Positions 55,504-63,574 of a stretch of 64,000 nt of DNA are shown in pieces (position 1 is the stretch's first letter; each line of letters starts with the position of its first letter). Under the pieces are notes generated by a model. It saw nothing but the letters and a program-made list of their open reading frames with translations, ran no database searches and was not told where the DNA came from. The DNA comes from an uncultured Lachnospiraceae bacterium (lineage in GTDB: Bacteria > Bacillota > Clostridia > Lachnospirales > Lachnospiraceae): NCBI GenBank assembly GCA_910584845.1, contig CAJUDH010000006.1, positions 50,820-114,819 on the forward strand. The letters run 5' to 3'. The position numbers and the translations under genes were made by a program.

Positions 55504-56223
55504 ATGGAAAAAAACATAGAGGGTAAGACCCTGGCCGACTTAGCGGCAGAAAAATTAATGGATTTAATCCGGGAAAGGGAGTATCTGCCCGGGGATAAAC
55601 TGCCTACAGAGGCAGAACTCTCCGAATGGCTGAAGGTAGGGCGCAATACGGTCCGGGAGGCTGTGCGGATACTGGTTTCCCGGAATATTGTCACGGTCCG
55701 TCAAGGGTCCGGTACGTTTATTTCGGAAAAGCAGGGGGTAATCGACGACCCTTTCGGGTTTTCTTTTATGGGGGACAGGGGGAAGCTGACCCGCGACTTG
55801 ATTCAGGTCCGGATCATGCTGGAGCCACCAATTGCGGCACTGGCGGCACAGAATGCCACCGAAGAGGACTTGGAGGAACTGGAGAAAATCCTGCTGGAGA
55901 TCGAAAGCCTCATCGAAAAAAAAGAGGACTATTCCCAGAAAGATATTCAATTCCATGAACAGATTGCCAACTGTACCCACAATAGCGTCATGTCCAATTT
56001 AATACCAGTAATCGGGAAAGGGGTTGCCGTTTTCGCCAGTGAAGTGCAGCAGCAGGAATATGAACAGACGCTGATTTCCCACAGGATTATTTTTCAGGCT
56101 ATCAAGGAGGGCAGGGGGGTGGAAGCCCAGCAGGCTATGCATTTTCACTTGCTGTATAATGAAAACCGCTATCTGGAAGAGCAGGAAGGGGCCGTTTTGC
56201 AGGAAACAGAAGAAAACCCGTAA
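55504..56223 (+). CDS. GntR/FadR family transcriptional regulator
   Basis: Encodes 239 residues. The N-terminal winged helix reads LADLAAEKLMDLIREREYLPGDKLPTE (split) and RNTVREAVRILVSRNIVTVRQGSGTFI, the FadR type. The C-terminal FCD helical domain has the metal-ligand pattern D (DLIQVR), H in DIQFHEQIA near 148, and H in QAMHFHLLYN near 212. FCD regulators bind small organic acids. ATG 55504 follows AGGAAAGG by 8 bases; a GTG at 55480 is possible. It is convergent with the M24 gene and probably controls part of the adjacent catabolic locus. Confidence 0.9.
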   Translation: MEKNIEGKTLADLAAEKLMDLIREREYLPGDKLPTEAELSEWLKVGRNTVREAVRILVSRNIVTVRQGSGTFISEKQGVIDDPFGFSFMGDRGKLTRDLIQVRIMLEPPIAALAAQNATEEDLEELEKILLEIESLIEKKEDYSQKDIQFHEQIANCTHNSVMSNLIPVIGKGVAVFASEVQQQEYEQTLISHRIIFQAIKEGRGVEAQQAMHFHLLYNENRYLEEQEGAVLQETEENP

Positions 56224-56364
56224 TGCCCCCTTTTTGCAACGCCTCAAAGGGGCTGGTGCAAAAACGGGAGATTCTACAGGATATGGCACTAATTTGCCCA
56301 ATGGCAACGCCATATTTTGCAGAAACCCCTTATTTTGCAACAGCCCCTTATGCAGAACAGCCGC

Positions 56365-57759
56365 TTATTGTTCCACGGCCATAATCCATCCCAAATCGGC
56401 GCAGAACGGGTGGAACATGCCGCAGGTATCGGAGGTGGGGAGCACTTCATCTTTGACTGTTATCCCCAAAACCTGCCGCATAAATTGTTGCCGTTTGACC
56501 ATCCGCGCATAGGAGTCCGGGGCCAGGCGCCGGATTTCTTCCCGTGCCGCTTGGTCTGCCAAGACCACGCCGTCTTCCATGTGCACGCCGAGGCCGCCAC
56601 AGCCGGCCGGCCGGGCAGTGAAGTCACACTGGAGCAGCATTCCGGATTTCAGGGTGGTGGTTGAGCCTTCCGAAAACGGGCTGTTAATCCACTCTTCGCT
56701 GTGGATGATATGGCCGGGGTTCAAAGCAATGCCAAATTCTTCATAACTGCCGACCACGTCTTTGACCTGTTTCCATACTTCGTGCCCGGTGGCCCCGATG
56801 CCCAAGGATTCAAACCAGACGGCTGCCGCCCGGAAATAGGTTTCGCATAGTTTTTTTACGGGTTTTTGGTATTGGGGTTCCAGGTCTTTAAAATCCCGGA
56901 TGTAAAAACTTACCCGGTGGATTTGCGCATACCGGTATCCCATGCCGTAGCCGATGGGCTGGCCCAGGGCCAGGGTGCGGTGGTAATCGGGGCTAAGGAT
57001 CCCTTTCCCGTAAAAGCAGATGTTCGGATAAGTAGGGCAGGGTTCGCCGTCAATATTAAACAGCTGGGAAGCTTCGATTTCCGTCATCCCTTCTTTTAAC
57101 CCCCTGACGAAATCCCAAGTTTTCCGGCTTGCTTTGGTAGAGGCAATTTCTGCCAAGACCATGGTTTTCGGGTCCTGGATGATGCGGAGGCCGCAGTCGT
57201 TGTCCATCATGAGCCAGTTGGCGTTTTCCCGGTTTTCTGTAAGGCTTTCCACTGCCTTTACGATGTAGTAAGGCACTTCGAATGTGTGTTTCCAATCTTC
57301 AAACTCTTTTTCGCTAAAAGACTTCCACCCTAAAACACCTACGTTGGACTGGGGGCCAATGCCGTATCCGGACAAGATTTCCACCAGGCTTTTACATTTC
57401 CCCCTGGATTGGCCCATGGGGCTTAAAGATTGGAATAAAACCTTATCATGGCTGACGGTGATACATTGGGACTGGCCCATGCCTTCGTTCCCTACAATAA
57501 GGAGGGGCAGGCCCCCCCGTTTCAAAAGTAGGATGCATTCTTCGTAACGGGGGTCATAGCCCGTCAGGTATTCCAGGTTGGAAAAGTGTTCTTTGTCTGC
57601 ATAAATCAGAAGATGGGAATAGGGGGAAGCCACATCAAGCAGCTTCTGGATCCGGGATTCATAATCTTCTTTGGTGATTACCGGCGCCTCGGCATGGGAT
57701 AAAGCCATGTCCTCATTCATAATGCCCTGATGGCGGATGTAAGTAATATTTTTTTTCAT
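56365..57759 (-). CDS. M24-fold (creatinase/aminopeptidase P-like) hydrolase, metal site altered
   Basis: Encodes 464 residues with an N-terminal creatinase/prolidase-N domain (about 35-170) and a C-terminal pita-bread domain (about 200-440). The region that should carry the two metal-binding Asp residues reads IGYGMGYRYAQIHRVSF near 269-285, with Gly272 and Gln279 in the expected Asp places. Other landmarks remain: NPGHIIHSEEW near 345, GMLLQCDF near 370 and GVHMEDGVVL near 390. Loss of metal ligands is known for creatinase, which hydrolyses a C-N bond without metal. Substrate unknown. RBS GGAGG; 11 bases after the aldolase gene, so same operon. Confidence 0.75.
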   Translation of the reverse strand: MKKNITYIRHQGIMNEDMALSHAEAPVITKEDYESRIQKLLDVASPYSHLLIYADKEHFSNLEYLTGYDPRYEECILLLKRGGLPLLIVGNEGMGQSQCITVSHDKVLFQSLSPMGQSRGKCKSLVEILSGYGIGPQSNVGVLGWKSFSEKEFEDWKHTFEVPYYIVKAVESLTENRENANWLMMDNDCGLRIIQDPKTMVLAEIASTKASRKTWDFVRGLKEGMTEIEASQLFNIDGEPCPTYPNICFYGKGILSPDYHRTLALGQPIGYGMGYRYAQIHRVSFYIRDFKDLEPQYQKPVKKLCETYFRAAAVWFESLGIGATGHEVWKQVKDVVGSYEEFGIALNPGHIIHSEEWINSPFSEGSTTTLKSGMLLQCDFTARPAGCGGLGVHMEDGVVLADQAAREEIRRLAPDSYARMVKRQQFMRQVLGITVKDEVLPTSDTCGMFHPFCADLGWIMAVEQ

Positions 57760-57770
57760 AATGCCTCCGA

Positions 57771-58823
57771 TTATTCTCCCTTGGCTTCCCTTTCGGCAAT
57801 CTCAGGGCCGGCGTAAACTTTTACTTCTTCCCTGTGTTCCCATTTGCCGGGATTATGGTCGTTCCTCTCCTCAATATGGATGGCAAAGCCGGCCAAAAAT
57901 TCTTTCAGGTAGATGACATACATTTTTCCCTGGTAAGGCTTCACGCTGTCATAATTAAACTCAATGCCTTTCTTTTCCAGATAGAAAATCGCGCGTTCCA
58001 GGTTGTCGGTGAAATATCCCAGGTGGCCATGGGGCCCCCTTACTTTGAAAGGCTGTTTTGTGATCTCTACTTCGTGCCCTACATAGGAGGAGCTTCTGGT
58101 GTTGCCCAGGATTAAGTCAAAGGTATCTGCCAGCCGGAAAATGTTTTCGTAGCCTTCCCGGCAGGTGTCACAGTTGATCCCCACATGGGCAAAGCTAAAA
58201 TTCAATACGGAGAACACGGCATCCCGGGCCAGTTTGCGGATTTCGTCATATTCTCCGGCGTTCAACAGGCCGGAAGGAACGATCCAGGTGCCGCCGCAGG
58301 CAATGACATGGGGGTTCAAAAGGTAATCCCGGATATTGCCTGGCTTTACCCCGCCGGTGGGCATGAACTTTACGCCCTTAAACACAGACGCCATGGAATT
58401 GATGTAGGCTACCCCTCCGGCGGCCTCTGCCGGGAAAAATTTTACTGCTTTCAGCCCGTGGGCCACAGCTATCTGGACTTCCGTAGGGGTGGCGCAGCCT
58501 GGCATAACACAAATATCATGGTCGACACAGTAAGATACCACTTCTTCTACATAGCAGGGGGATACGATAAAATCGGCACCGGCATCCACAGCCTCTTTGG
58601 CCTGCTGTACGCTGGTCACTGTGCCCGCGCCCAGCAGCATGTCCGGATAAGCCTTACGGATGGATGCAATGGCCTCTGCGGCGCAATCGGTGCGGAAGGT
58701 GATCTCGGCAGCTTCCAATTCACCGTCACACAGGGCTTTTGCCAAGGGGAGGGCCTGTTCTGCCTTCTCGATTTTTACAACGGGGATCACACCATAATTT
58801 TCAATCCTTTTTAAAACGTCCAT
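57771..58823 (-). CDS. KDPG/KHG aldolase fused to a VOC (glyoxalase-like) domain
   Basis: Encodes 350 residues. Residues 1-205 are a class I Eda-type aldolase: YGVIPVVKIEKAEQAL, AAEITFRTDCAAEAI near 40, GAGTVTSVQQAKEAVDAGA near 68, Schiff-base Lys in GLKAVKFFPAEAAGG near 128, and MPTGGV near 155. From about 208 a VOC domain follows (FSFAHVGINCDTCREGYENI, GPHGHLGYFTDNLERAIFYL), with His and Glu candidates for metal. Eda cleaves 2-keto-3-deoxy-6-phosphogluconate or 4-hydroxy-2-oxoglutarate to pyruvate. ATG at plus 58823 has AGGAG upstream; the longer frame to 58928 lacks an RBS. Confidence 0.88.
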   Translation of the reverse strand: MDVLKRIENYGVIPVVKIEKAEQALPLAKALCDGELEAAEITFRTDCAAEAIASIRKAYPDMLLGAGTVTSVQQAKEAVDAGADFIVSPCYVEEVVSYCVDHDICVMPGCATPTEVQIAVAHGLKAVKFFPAEAAGGVAYINSMASVFKGVKFMPTGGVKPGNIRDYLLNPHVIACGGTWIVPSGLLNAGEYDEIRKLARDAVFSVLNFSFAHVGINCDTCREGYENIFRLADTFDLILGNTRSSSYVGHEVEITKQPFKVRGPHGHLGYFTDNLERAIFYLEKKGIEFNYDSVKPYQGKMYVIYLKEFLAGFAIHIEERNDHNPGKWEHREEVKVYAGPEIAEREAKGE

Positions 58824-58947
58824 TTCTATTTCTCCTTTATTGGTTTTATTTTTGGGCAGGGGTACCTGCCGGTTTTTCTGCGTTTTTCTAAAAACAGAGC
58901 TTGTTATGCCGGCGCCCCGCTTAACCATCCTGGTTTTTGCGGGTGGT

Positions 58948-60846
58948 TTATTTTGCCTCGGCTATTGTTTTCGCTGCTTTTTTGGCGGCGTTTTTTTCTA
59001 TGGCAAAGAGGATCAGCAGCCCGCTTACGCCAATAACATCCGTAATTACTTCCGGAACGATTAAAAGCATGGCGATGGCGAACAGCAAGGCCCGTTTCCA
59101 TGGCGGCAGGGGACGGAACATAAAACCGGATATGGTTGCCGCCAGGGCGTATACGCCCACAAACAAGGTGGCGCCGGAAACGATTGTGTCTACCAGGGAA
59201 CCCATCAGGAGCAGGGCCGGCTGGTAGGTGAAAGCATAGGGCACCAAAAAGGCTACCAGGGCATAAGTAAAGGCAGTCCATCCCGTTTTCCAGGAATCCG
59301 CACCGGCTATACCTGCGGCGGTAAATGAGGCAAGGCATACGGGAGGGGTAATCTGGGCCATAACCCCGAAGTAGAAGCAGAACATGTGGGCTACCAGGGC
59401 AGGGACGCCCAGCTTCAACATGACGGGGATAAAAAGCACTACGGCAATCAGGTAGGCGGCGACCGTAGGCAGCGCCATACCCAGCAGCATGCAGCCAATC
59501 ATAGTGATAAGGAGGGCCAGGAACAAATGGCTTCCCCCTACGGCGGCCACTACGTTGGAAAACTTGGTGGCCAGGCCAGACTGGACTACGGCGGCGATAA
59601 TTATGCCGCAGGCAGCTGTGGGGAGGGCAATATTGGCAGCCTGTTTGATTCCGTCTTTAAATGCCTCTACCAGGGCTTTAAAGCCCACCCGGTTGGCCGG
59701 TACCAAGTTGATGGCCAGAACGGCCAGGGTGCTGACCATGGCGGAACGCCTCATAGACTGGCCTGACATGACCATGTAAACCAGCAAGGCGGCAGGGAGC
59801 AGCAGGTACAGCCGGGGAGCGATGGGGGTTACTTTAAATTCCAGGTCCTTGGCATTGATTTTCCGGTTTGGGTTTAAATAGGTGGCCCTTCTGGCAATTA
59901 AGTCTACCAAGATGAAAACGGAGCCAAAGTAAGCAATAGCCGGAATCAGTGCGGACAAGGCGATCTTGCCGTAGCTGATGCCTAACAGTTCTGCCATGAT
60001 AAAGGCGCCCACGCCCATGATAGGGGGCATGATCTGGCCGCCGGTGGAAGCTACGGACTCTACAGCCCCGGCCTGGTGGGGTTCATAGCCGGCTTTTTTC
60101 ATCATGGGTATGGTCATAACGCCGGTGGTGGTTACATTGGCTACGGCGCTGCCGCTGACCATACCCATAAGGCCGGAAGACAAAACCGCTGCCTTGGCCG
60201 GGCCGCCGGAATTGGGGTTGCTGAACTTCATGCCGATGTCAATCAGTACTTGCCCCCCTCCGCAGGCGGCGAAGAATGCACCAAACATCATAAACCAGTA
60301 AATAAAGCTGGCGGTACTGGATAAGGGGGTCCCATAAATGCCGTCGGTAGTCATGGTCATGATTTCGGCAAATTGTTTAAAAGAAAAGCTGTTGAACCGG
60401 GTAAAGCCAGGAAAATATTTGCCGAAGAAACAATAAACAATGAAAACCATCACGAAAGCCAGCAAATTCCACCCGATAGTCCGGCGTACGGCTTCCAAGA
60501 GGAAGATCACCAGGAACAATGTAACTAACTGATCCTGGAACAGTACAGGGGAAACATGGGGGATCCGGGTGACGATCCTTTGCTGGTTAGAAAAATAGAA
60601 ATAGGCTATCCAGCATAAGATGCCAATCATTACAAAGTCTAAAACCCGCAGCGCCTTCACTTTGCTGCTAAAAGGGAAGGGCTTATGAATAAACACAATG
60701 GCCAGGGCGAAAGACAGGAAAATCGGTGATAAGGCCATGGGATGGATGGGCTTGATCAGGCTGAAATATAGCTGGCTTAGCAGCCATATGGTCCCCACGC
60801 CCAGAAGAAGCATACCCCGATAATCTTTTTCTTTGTTAGTATCCAT
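58948..60846 (-). CDS. TRAP transporter fused small/large permease (DctQM type)
   Basis: Encodes 632 residues with about 16 hydrophobic segments. The N-terminal four-helix part (to about 150) corresponds to DctQ, and the rest to the DctM large subunit, with SSGLMGMVSGSAVANVTTTGVMTIPMMKKAGY (in two parts near 210-240), AGAVESVASTGGQIMPPIMGVGAF near 245, and GLATKF, MALPTVAAYL and ARLYLLLPA in the second half. Fused permeases of this kind work with TAXI-type binding proteins; one is encoded at 63575-64000. Imports an organic acid using a Na+ or H+ gradient. RBS GGAGGA. Confidence 0.9.
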   Translation of the reverse strand: MDTNKEKDYRGMLLLGVGTIWLLSQLYFSLIKPIHPMALSPIFLSFALAIVFIHKPFPFSSKVKALRVLDFVMIGILCWIAYFYFSNQQRIVTRIPHVSPVLFQDQLVTLFLVIFLLEAVRRTIGWNLLAFVMVFIVYCFFGKYFPGFTRFNSFSFKQFAEIMTMTTDGIYGTPLSSTASFIYWFMMFGAFFAACGGGQVLIDIGMKFSNPNSGGPAKAAVLSSGLMGMVSGSAVANVTTTGVMTIPMMKKAGYEPHQAGAVESVASTGGQIMPPIMGVGAFIMAELLGISYGKIALSALIPAIAYFGSVFILVDLIARRATYLNPNRKINAKDLEFKVTPIAPRLYLLLPAALLVYMVMSGQSMRRSAMVSTLAVLAINLVPANRVGFKALVEAFKDGIKQAANIALPTAACGIIIAAVVQSGLATKFSNVVAAVGGSHLFLALLITMIGCMLLGMALPTVAAYLIAVVLFIPVMLKLGVPALVAHMFCFYFGVMAQITPPVCLASFTAAGIAGADSWKTGWTAFTYALVAFLVPYAFTYQPALLLMGSLVDTIVSGATLFVGVYALAATISGFMFRPLPPWKRALLFAIAMLLIVPEVITDVIGVSGLLILFAIEKNAAKKAAKTIAEAK

Positions 60847-60871
60847 GCTACATCCTCCTCGTGCGGATAAA

Positions 60872-61033
60872 ATAAGATTTTATTGTGCATTTATTGAATT
60901 TTTCTATATTCATTCTAACACGTTTTGTTAAAATTAGCAATATCTAAAATCTAATTTTATATTATTTTAGATTTTATTTTACAATAACAAAATCTTATAT
61001 TGACTTGTATTCTGGTAAATTGCATGATATAAT
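60872..61033. promoter_or_regulatory. Divergent promoters with clustered candidate operators
   Basis: Minus-strand promoter for the TRAP gene: TTGCTA (plus 60935-60940), 17-bp spacer, TAGAAT (60912-60917), extended by TGn. Plus-strand promoter for the flavin-reductase gene: TTGTAT (61005-61010), 17-bp spacer, TATAAT (61028-61033), also extended by TGn. Between and around them lie four related boxes: ATAAGATTTTAT (60872-60883), AAAATCTAA (60946-60954), TTAGATTTT (60967-60975) and AAAATCTTAT (60989-60998), arranged as two nested inverted pairs. They are likely sites for a GntR regulator encoded nearby. The region is strikingly AT-rich. Confidence 0.6.
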
Positions 61034-61080
61034 CAATCCATAGATGAATCTGCACCAGAACACGAAAAGGAGGGGTTTTT

Positions 61081-61644
61081 ATGATTCAGCAATCTTGGCA
61101 AGAAGTTTTACAAACCAGGCCACCGTTCGATTTTATCCCACAGCTTACCAACAACTGGATGCTGGTGACTGCCGGCGGCCCCGGCGGCCTGGGGACCATG
61201 ACCGTAAGCTGGGGAGGGCAATGTTTTATTTGGGGCAAGGACGTAGTCCTTCTGGTAATCCGGGATTCCCGTAATACCTTAAAATATTTAAAGAAACATT
61301 CCTCTTTCAGCCTTACCCTATTTGAGGAATCCTACCGTGACAAATTGACTTACTGCGGCCGACACACAGGGCGGGAAGTGGACAAAGTTTCCCAGTGCCA
61401 ATTTACCCCCTGCTTCTATGGCCCGGAACAGGTCCCTTATTTTGACCAGGCCCATACCGCGCTGATTTGCCGCCAGGTCTACCGTAGCCTGATGGCAGAA
61501 AATGATTTCTTAGAGAGGGAAGATTCCGAATTATGGCAGGCTTGGTATAATACCGGCGCCCATACCGGGGACCGCCACCACCTGATCCTTGCGTCTGTAG
61601 AAAAAATCCTCACGAAAGGAGAAGCAGCCAATGCCGAAAAATGA
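61081..61644 (+). CDS. Flavin-reductase-like FMN-binding protein
   Basis: Encodes 187 residues. The fold signature of the flavin reductase-like split barrel is visible: NNWMLVTAGGPGGLGTMTVSWGG (in two parts, near 25-48; the T-x-S-W segment binds FMN phosphate), VLLVIRDSRNTLKYLKKHSSFSL near 58-80 and HHLILASVEKIL at the end. Cys97, Cys107 and Cys111 are of unknown role. Such proteins reduce flavins or act as small flavoenzymes. Its stop overlaps the GntR gene by 14 bases, so the two are co-translated from the promoter at 61005-61033. RBS AAGGAGGGG. Confidence 0.82.
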   Translation: MIQQSWQEVLQTRPPFDFIPQLTNNWMLVTAGGPGGLGTMTVSWGGQCFIWGKDVVLLVIRDSRNTLKYLKKHSSFSLTLFEESYRDKLTYCGRHTGREVDKVSQCQFTPCFYGPEQVPYFDQAHTALICRQVYRSLMAENDFLEREDSELWQAWYNTGAHTGDRHHLILASVEKILTKGEAANAEK

Positions 61645-62305
61645 TTCCCTGCACGAATCACTGGTAGATAAGGCTTATGAAAAAATACGCAACGATTTGG
61701 CCCGGGGGGAGCTAAAGCCCGGGCAGAAGATTACCTTTCAAGAATTGGTGAAAAAATATGAAATCAGCGAGACTCCGATCAAACAAGCCCTTAACCGGAT
61801 GGTAGTGGAAAACCTGGTAGAGTCGATTCCCCGAAAAGGGATGCGGATCAAGCCTATTTCTATCGAGGATTTTAACGAAATCCTGGACATCCGCCTCATG
61901 CTGGAGCAGAATTTCGCCCCCAAAATTATGGAGGCGGTGTCTTTCCACCCAGAGTACCTGGAAGAATTGGAGGCAAACATAAAAAAGCAATACCGGGCCA
62001 TTGAGATTGGGATAAGCCAGCCCAATGACTTTTTGGAGATCTATACCATAGACCATCAGTTTCATTATCTTTTCCTAAAATACGCCAACCATCAGCGCGC
62101 ACTCCAAATTTATGAAATGTCGGGGGCCCATGCCTTCTCTTATTATTTATATAATAAAAAGCCTAAAAGTAAGATTTTGGACGGGGTGAAAGAGCATGAA
62201 GTGATTTTAAACGCTTTAAAAGTCCAGAATATGCCTGCATTGATGAAGGCGATTGAGGGCCACATAATGGGGGCCAGGGTCAGCATCCGGTACTCTTTAC
62301 TATAA
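61631..62305 (+). CDS. GntR family transcriptional regulator
   Basis: Encodes 224 residues. The winged helix spans residues 5-75 (LVDKAYEKIRNDLARGELKPGQKI split, SETPIKQALNRMVVENLVESIPRKG). The C-terminal FCD domain has the pattern D in ILDIRLMLEQ near 80, H in DHQFHYLFL near 138 and H in IEGHIMGARVS near 213, the likely metal/effector ligands. Overlap with the flavin-reductase gene places it in the locus it probably controls. RBS AAAGGAGAAG. It differs from the FadR-type protein at 55504, so the locus may answer to two effectors. Confidence 0.9.
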   Translation: MPKNDSLHESLVDKAYEKIRNDLARGELKPGQKITFQELVKKYEISETPIKQALNRMVVENLVESIPRKGMRIKPISIEDFNEILDIRLMLEQNFAPKIMEAVSFHPEYLEELEANIKKQYRAIEIGISQPNDFLEIYTIDHQFHYLFLKYANHQRALQIYEMSGAHAFSYYLYNKKPKSKILDGVKEHEVILNALKVQNMPALMKAIEGHIMGARVSIRYSLL

Positions 62306-62312
62306 AATCCCC

Positions 62313-62392
62313 GGGCGGCAATGGATTGCCGCCCTTAAACGGTTCCGGAAGGTAAAAGGCGCAAAACTTTAGATAAAAGTTTTGCGCCTTTT
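62313..62392. terminator. Two stacked hairpins, bidirectional terminator
   Basis: GGGCGGCAA/TTGCCGCCC (62313-62334) is followed by a perfect 17-bp stem AAAAGGCGCAAAACTTT and its complement (62354-62392) with a 5-base loop, giving T-runs on both strands. It separates the GntR gene (+) and the dehydrogenase gene (-). Confidence 0.85.
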
Positions 62393-62428
62393 AGTAAAGG
62401 GATGTATTATATGGCAAAGAAAATAGCT

Positions 62429-63412
62429 TTATTTCAAGTTCAATTTTGGCAGCACGTCTTTATTCACCAGGTTCGGCACTTTGCCATGCTCAAAATAGTC
62501 TATGATATTCCGGCCGGCCGCCGCCACCATGTCTGCTTTGTCCTCAATGGTGCCGGTACCCATATGGGCGGTAACCACTACGTTGCGCATGTCTAAAAGT
62601 TCCTGCGGGATATTGGGCTCATGCTCAAACACATCCAAACCGACGCCGGCCAGCTTGCCGGCCTGCAGATGGCGGATCAGGGCCTGCTCGTCAATGATTT
62701 GGCCCCTGCCCTGGTTGAACAGGTAGGCATCGTCTTTCATCATATTCAAAGTTTCTTCATTGATCAGATGGAAGGTGCCGTCGTTAAGGGGGGCGTTGAT
62801 AAATACGGCGTCGGAAGTCCTTAACAGCTCTTCCAGCTCAACCCTTTTCGCCCCGCCTAAAAAGCCTTCCAGTTCCTCGCCTACGCTGTGGCGGTTAAAA
62901 TAAATGATCTTCATGCCGAATGCCAGCATTCGTTTGGCCACGCCGCGGCCGATCCTGCCCATACCGATGATACCCAGGGTTTTGCCTCTTAAAGAATGGC
63001 CCAGGTTAGCCACCGGCCCCCAGGGGAGGCCTGGTATGGTGTGGAGGTTATGGTTGGTCTGGACAATGTTCCTCATGGTGGAGGCAATGAGGGCCGCGCC
63101 AAATTCCGCAGTTACTTCGTCAACCGCATGCATGTTGGCAACCACAATGCCTTTTTCCGTGGCATAATCCAGGTCAACGTTATCATAGCCTTTACCAAAG
63201 GTGCAGATAATCTTCAGTTCCGGCATAGCGTCGATGACTTCTTTGTCTACTTTAAATACGGGGCAGACGATGGCTTCATAATCTTTGGCAATGGCGATGA
63301 TCTCCTGGCGGGGCAGCTTCTCCTTCGGGCAAAAAATTTCATAGCCTAATTCCTGCATTTCTTTCAGGCCGCTTTCGATCATGGGATGGGTATACAAAAC
63401 TCTTCTTGCCAT
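62429..63412 (-). CDS. D-2-hydroxyacid dehydrogenase
   Basis: Encodes 327 residues of the D-isomer-specific NAD-dependent family. The Rossmann motif is GKTLGIIGMGRIGRGVAKRM near 144-163. The catalytic triad is Arg in NQGRGQIIDE near 237, Glu in DVFEHEPNIP near 266 and His in VTAHMGTGT near 285. It interconverts a 2-oxoacid and a D-2-hydroxyacid (glyoxylate/hydroxypyruvate, 2-ketogluconate or phosphoglycerate are known family substrates). ATG at plus 63412 has GGAG upstream; the frame to 63502 lacks an RBS. It lies downstream of the TAXI binding-protein gene and is separated from it by a large hairpin. Confidence 0.9.
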   Translation of the reverse strand: MARRVLYTHPMIESGLKEMQELGYEIFCPKEKLPRQEIIAIAKDYEAIVCPVFKVDKEVIDAMPELKIICTFGKGYDNVDLDYATEKGIVVANMHAVDEVTAEFGAALIASTMRNIVQTNHNLHTIPGLPWGPVANLGHSLRGKTLGIIGMGRIGRGVAKRMLAFGMKIIYFNRHSVGEELEGFLGGAKRVELEELLRTSDAVFINAPLNDGTFHLINEETLNMMKDDAYLFNQGRGQIIDEQALIRHLQAGKLAGVGLDVFEHEPNIPQELLDMRNVVVTAHMGTGTIEDKADMVAAAGRNIIDYFEHGKVPNLVNKDVLPKLNLK

Positions 63413-63449
63413 TTTCTTTCTCCTCTCTGTTTGGGGCAATTTGATTCGT

Positions 63450-63500
63450 GCCTGTTTTGGGCCGGCGCCGGCGTCCTTAAATGGGCCGGCCAAAACGGGC
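63450..63500 (-). other. Long inverted repeat between binding-protein and dehydrogenase genes
   Basis: Arms 63450-63466 and 63484-63500 pair at 15 of 17 positions with a 17-base loop. No U-tract follows on the minus strand, so it is more likely an mRNA-stabilising or attenuating stem than a full terminator. Confidence 0.5.
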
Positions 63501-63574
63501 ATTTGCTTTGGTGTTTATGGTTTGGGTTTTTCGTGGCCCTGTGGAATCTGCTTTATGCCAGGTTCCGGCAGGGG

